Source: Candidatus Bathyarchaeota archaeon (lineage in GTDB: Archaea; Thermoproteota; Bathyarchaeia; 40CM-2-53-6; FEN-987). From it: 5,461 bases of DNA. A program made the translations under genes and the position numbers. Within the stretch, counting starts at the first letter, position 1; each line of letters begins with the position of its first letter. The notes under the pieces are model-generated. The model saw nothing but the letters and a program-made list of their open reading frames with translations. It was not told the origin of the DNA and did not search any database. Shown one piece after another: positions 5,190 through 5,461 of this stretch. The stretch is taken from the NCBI GenBank assembly GCA_003152955.1, contig PMBQ01000210.1, forward strand, positions 1 to 5,461, given 5' to 3'.

Positions 5190-5461
5190 CTACATGTCTT
5201 TGGGATTGAAGAGGTATTCTTCGAAGTGGTCCTTAGCTTTTTCTCGTTTCTCCTGATGTTCAACAAGGAATTTCTTCACACGTTCGGAGAGGATCTTTTT
5301 GCATTCGCCGCACATGATATTTCCGGAAAGACAATTGACTCGGAGGTCTTCGATTTCCTTGTCCTCCATGAAGAGGAAGTAGTCATAGGCGAACACTGAG
5401 CAAATGTCTGGGTTTGCCCCCAGCTGTCTCTGCTCTTCCACCGTTGCTCGTCCCCCAGTAA
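5190..5461 (-). CDS. trpS: Tryptophanyl-tRNA synthetase, C-terminal part (5' end outside window)
   Basis: The frame is open from the window edge to a TAG at 5190-5192, giving 89 complete codons; the catalytic domain with HIGH and KMSKS motifs lies outside. The visible part begins TGGRATVEEQRQLGANPDICSVF, the sequence typical of archaeal/eukaryotic TrpRS at the entry to the helical anticodon-binding domain. It continues with YFLFMEDKEIEDL, then NCLSGNIMCGECKKIL, then a charged helix (VKKFLVEHQEKREKAKDHFEEYL), which is the usual C-terminus. Class Ic TrpRS charges tRNA-Trp and is a structural relative of TyrRS. A GTG at 5441 is internal, not a start, because the same frame carries the family motif upstream of it. 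It is separated from pheS by 180 nt on the same strand. Confidence 0.92.
   Translation of the reverse strand, partial: TGGRATVEEQRQLGANPDICSVFAYDYFLFMEDKEIEDLRVNCLSGNIMCGECKKILSERVKKFLVEHQEKREKAKDHFEEYLFNPKDM

Noticed and set aside
5190..5441. Stand-alone 83-aa small protein starting at GTG 5441
   Set aside because: The same frame continues upstream to the window edge with TGGRAT, a TrpRS family motif, so the GTG is an internal valine of trpS.

Overview
This window looks like part of an archaeal chromosome. All genes are on the minus strand, and every recognisable product is of the archaeal or archaeal/eukaryotic type. TyrRS has the compact archaeal class Ic layout. PheRS alpha carries a long N-terminal winged-helix extension, PheRS beta has the archaeal B3/B4 and B5 signatures without a C-terminal anticodon-binding (FDX) extension, and the TrpRS tail is of the archaeal kind. 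Downstream of tyrS lies a stand-alone Toprim protein of the UPF0292/COG1658 type. I cannot fix the lineage: base composition is intermediate and there is no rRNA. The mix resembles uncultivated Thermoproteota/Bathyarchaeia-like or Thermoplasmatota-like genomes, but that is only an impression.

Layout in the direction of transcription (high to low coordinates): (1) 5461-5190, C-terminal end of trpS, cut by the window edge. (2) 5189-5010, a 180-nt gap with a weak TATA-like element, a 9-bp inverted repeat and purine-rich ribosome-binding-like elements. (3) 5009-3492, pheS. (4) 3490-1715, pheT, separated from pheS by one base and clearly co-transcribed. (5) 1714-1535, a second gap of exactly 180 nt with a 14-pair hairpin, a direct repeat and three GGCGAA boxes. 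(6) 1534-446, tyrS. (7) 436-1, a Toprim protein nearly complete but still open at the edge.

The genes form one functional group. All three aromatic amino-acid tRNA synthetases (Trp, Phe alpha and beta, Tyr) sit in a row on one strand, so tRNA charging with the aromatic amino acids could be controlled together. The two 180-nt gaps are the only substantial non-coding DNA and are the most interesting part. They lie directly in front of pheS and tyrS, each contains an inverted repeat, and they share short purine-rich elements at similar distances from a TTG start. No mobile element, CRISPR array, tRNA or rRNA gene was found, and I saw no clearly novel protein system.
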